This document shows, in pieces, positions 3,844 through 5,030 of a stretch of DNA of 5,030 bases (position 1 is its first letter; every line of letters begins with the position of its first letter). Origin of the DNA: CAZDHT01 sp964505325 (GTDB lineage: Bacteria; Planctomycetota; PUPC01). The translations under genes and the position numbers were made by a program. Location: contig CAZDHT010000326.1 in the NCBI GenBank assembly GCA_964505325.1, positions 1 through 5,030 on the forward strand, in the 5' to 3' direction. The notes under the pieces were generated by a model. The model did not search any database and had not been told where the DNA came from. It saw nothing but the letters and a program-made list of their open reading frames with translations.

Positions 3844-5030
3844 CTAGCGTCGGCGGCGAATGCCCACTCCGGCCAGGCTCGCCGCGAACAGAACCAGCAC
3901 GGCCGGCTCCGGGATGTTCTCGCTCTGCCTGTTCCCGAAGTAAACCACAGTGGTCTGGTTGACAGCCACCGACGTGTTGAACGGGTTGAGCGTGGTCACG
4001 TACCATCCGCCCTTCAGCGTCTCGGTGATCGTGTACTGCCCGATGACCAGGTCGGAGAGCGTGATGAACCCGCCCGGCCCGGTGGTCACGAGTTGCGAGA
4101 AATTGTTGGGACCTTCGACCAGGAAGTCCCAGCCCGGGAGCTGCGGCTCCCCGTACGGGTCGCCGTCCCCGTCGAGGTCGTTGAACTTGATGATCGTCAG
4201 TCCTCCCACGTCCTCGACACCTTTGATGATCTCGAGCGGCGTGGGGTCGGGGTCGGCCGGGGTCGGCGGGAAGTCCGACAGGACATCGATGTCAACCCCG
4301 GAGCCCGGCTCCTGGAACGTGATTGTGGCCTGGTTGTAGACGAACCCTATCGGGGCGTTCGGCGGGACGTACACGTCGATAGTGAAGTCGCCGATCGTGT
4401 TGGCCGGAAGGGTCATCCCGTCAATGGTCAGGGTGCCGATCCCGCCGTAGGCGTTCGGGGTGCCGCCGAACAGCGGATTGTTCAGCGTGCCATCGACGTA
4501 GGTAAGGTTAGCCGGCATGATGTCGCTGAAGTCGGCGGTCAGATCGATGTCGTTCTGGTTGACGACGGTGTAGGTGTAGGTGACCGTCGAGTCTTGAGGC
4601 GTGACCGACGGGTCGACGATCTTCTGGAGCTTGATCTCGTTGAACGGTGCCGACGTGCCATCGCTGTAGACTACCACGGGCCCGGTCGCGATCTCGGTGA
4701 AGGCGCCCGTCGCCACGTTGATCTCGTAAAAGCGATCCTGGATGTCGGACCCGGGCGCGCCGCCGTACGCGTACAGCTTGCCGAACGCGTCGAAGAAGGT
4801 CGAGCCAATTACCGTCCCTGTGGCAAGGGCGGGAGCCACCCCATAGTCCACAACCGTGCCCAGTCCGCCGGCCGTCACGTCGATGGTGGCCATCCGCTGG
4901 GTGGCGCGGTTGTAGCCATGCACCGTGCCGTCCGTCGGGTTCACGGCGATATCGTAGAAGCTGCCGCCGATCGTCGCCGAGCTCAGGACGGCGGGTCCGC
5001 CGACGGCGTTCACGTCGATGCGGGCGATGT
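3844..5030 (-). CDS. C-terminal part of a PEP-CTERM-sorted secreted protein with DUF11 and SdrD-B-like domains (partial)
   Basis: The frame is open to the right edge, so the N-terminus and signal peptide are missing; 394 residues are visible. Counting from the Val codon at 5013: residues 1 to about 120 hold repeats such as FYDIAVNPTDGTVHGYN and FFDAFGKLYAY, like the propeller-type DUF6923 segments that often precede DUF11 domains. Residues 125-235 are a DUF11-type beta-sandwich (IKLQKIVDPSVTPQDSTVTY onward). Residues 270-362 match the SdrD-B/CnaB pattern, with a Ca-binding-like acidic loop KFNDLDGDGD (276-285) and LPGWDFLVEGP. Residues 367-389 are the sorting signal: IPEP, a hydrophobic stretch AVLVLFAASLAGVGI, then RRRR. 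In this family exosortase cleaves the tail and anchors or releases the protein at the cell surface, often together with exopolysaccharide. TAG at 3846-3844 is followed by a strong hairpin. The architecture suggests an adhesive or structural surface protein, not an enzyme. Confidence 0.92.
   Translation of the reverse strand, partial: IARIDVNAVGGPAVLSSATIGGSFYDIAVNPTDGTVHGYNRATQRMATIDVTAGGLGTVVDYGVAPALATGTVIGSTFFDAFGKLYAYGGAPGSDIQDRFYEINVATGAFTEIATGPVVVYSDGTSAPFNEIKLQKIVDPSVTPQDSTVTYTYTVVNQNDIDLTADFSDIMPANLTYVDGTLNNPLFGGTPNAYGGIGTLTIDGMTLPANTIGDFTIDVYVPPNAPIGFVYNQATITFQEPGSGVDIDVLSDFPPTPADPDPTPLEIIKGVEDVGGLTIIKFNDLDGDGDPYGEPQLPGWDFLVEGPNNFSQLVTTGPGGFITLSDLVIGQYTITETLKGGWYVTTLNPFNTSVAVNQTTVVYFGNRQSENIPEPAVLVLFAASLAGVGIRRRR

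Noticed and set aside
1..5030. tRNA, rRNA, CRISPR array, insertion sequence or integration site
   Set aside because: I saw no T-loop motif with matching arms, no regular spacer-repeat units, no transposase or integrase frame, and no terminal inverted repeats.

Overview
All genes I can support lie on the minus strand, so transcription runs from position 5030 towards 1. I count six genes: two cut by the window edges and four complete. Coding density is low, with gaps of about 260 to 670 bases. The DNA is GC-rich. The C-terminal PEP-CTERM signal ending in RRRR, the DUF11 and SdrD-B-like domains, the wide spacing and the sigma-54 activator suggest a Gram-negative bacterium with exosortase sorting. 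A Planctomycetota (Phycisphaerae-like) genome is my best guess, but it is an inference from style, not from a marker gene.

Layout in transcription order. (1) 5030-3844: C-terminal part of a large secreted PEP-CTERM protein, with a propeller-like segment, a DUF11-type repeat, an SdrD/CnaB-type beta domain and a sorting signal. A strong hairpin follows at 3783-3813. (2) 3782-3175: about 600 bases without a gene. They hold a 16-bp perfect palindrome (3620-3635), a textbook -24/-12 sigma-54 promoter (3429-3414) and a repeat-rich leader. (3) 3174-2146: a complete sigma-54 AAA+ activator with a Fis-type helix-turn-helix and no N-terminal sensory domain (PspF-like layout), followed by a hairpin. (4) A second good sigma-54 promoter (1806-1791) about 130 bases in front of a 79-residue orphan protein (1662-1423). 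(5) A 54-residue zinc-ribbon-like protein (1165-1001). (6) An 85-residue membrane-anchored protein (740-483). (7) The first 55 codons of an exported protein with a signal peptide (166-1).

The most coherent reading is a small sigma-54 regulatory locus. An activator with all its catalytic motifs sits downstream of its own apparent sigma-54 promoter, and a second such promoter fires into an uncharacterised small gene. Each promoter has a symmetric or repeated DNA element about 200-230 bases upstream, where activators of this class bind. Sigma-54 control of PEP-CTERM protein genes is known in some Proteobacteria, so a link to the neighbouring PEP-CTERM gene is plausible. The window does not show that gene's promoter, so the link is not demonstrated.

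The small genes are called mainly from good Shine-Dalgarno sequences at sensible spacing plus codon-like composition. Their functions are unknown. I see no tRNA, rRNA, CRISPR, transposase or integrase.
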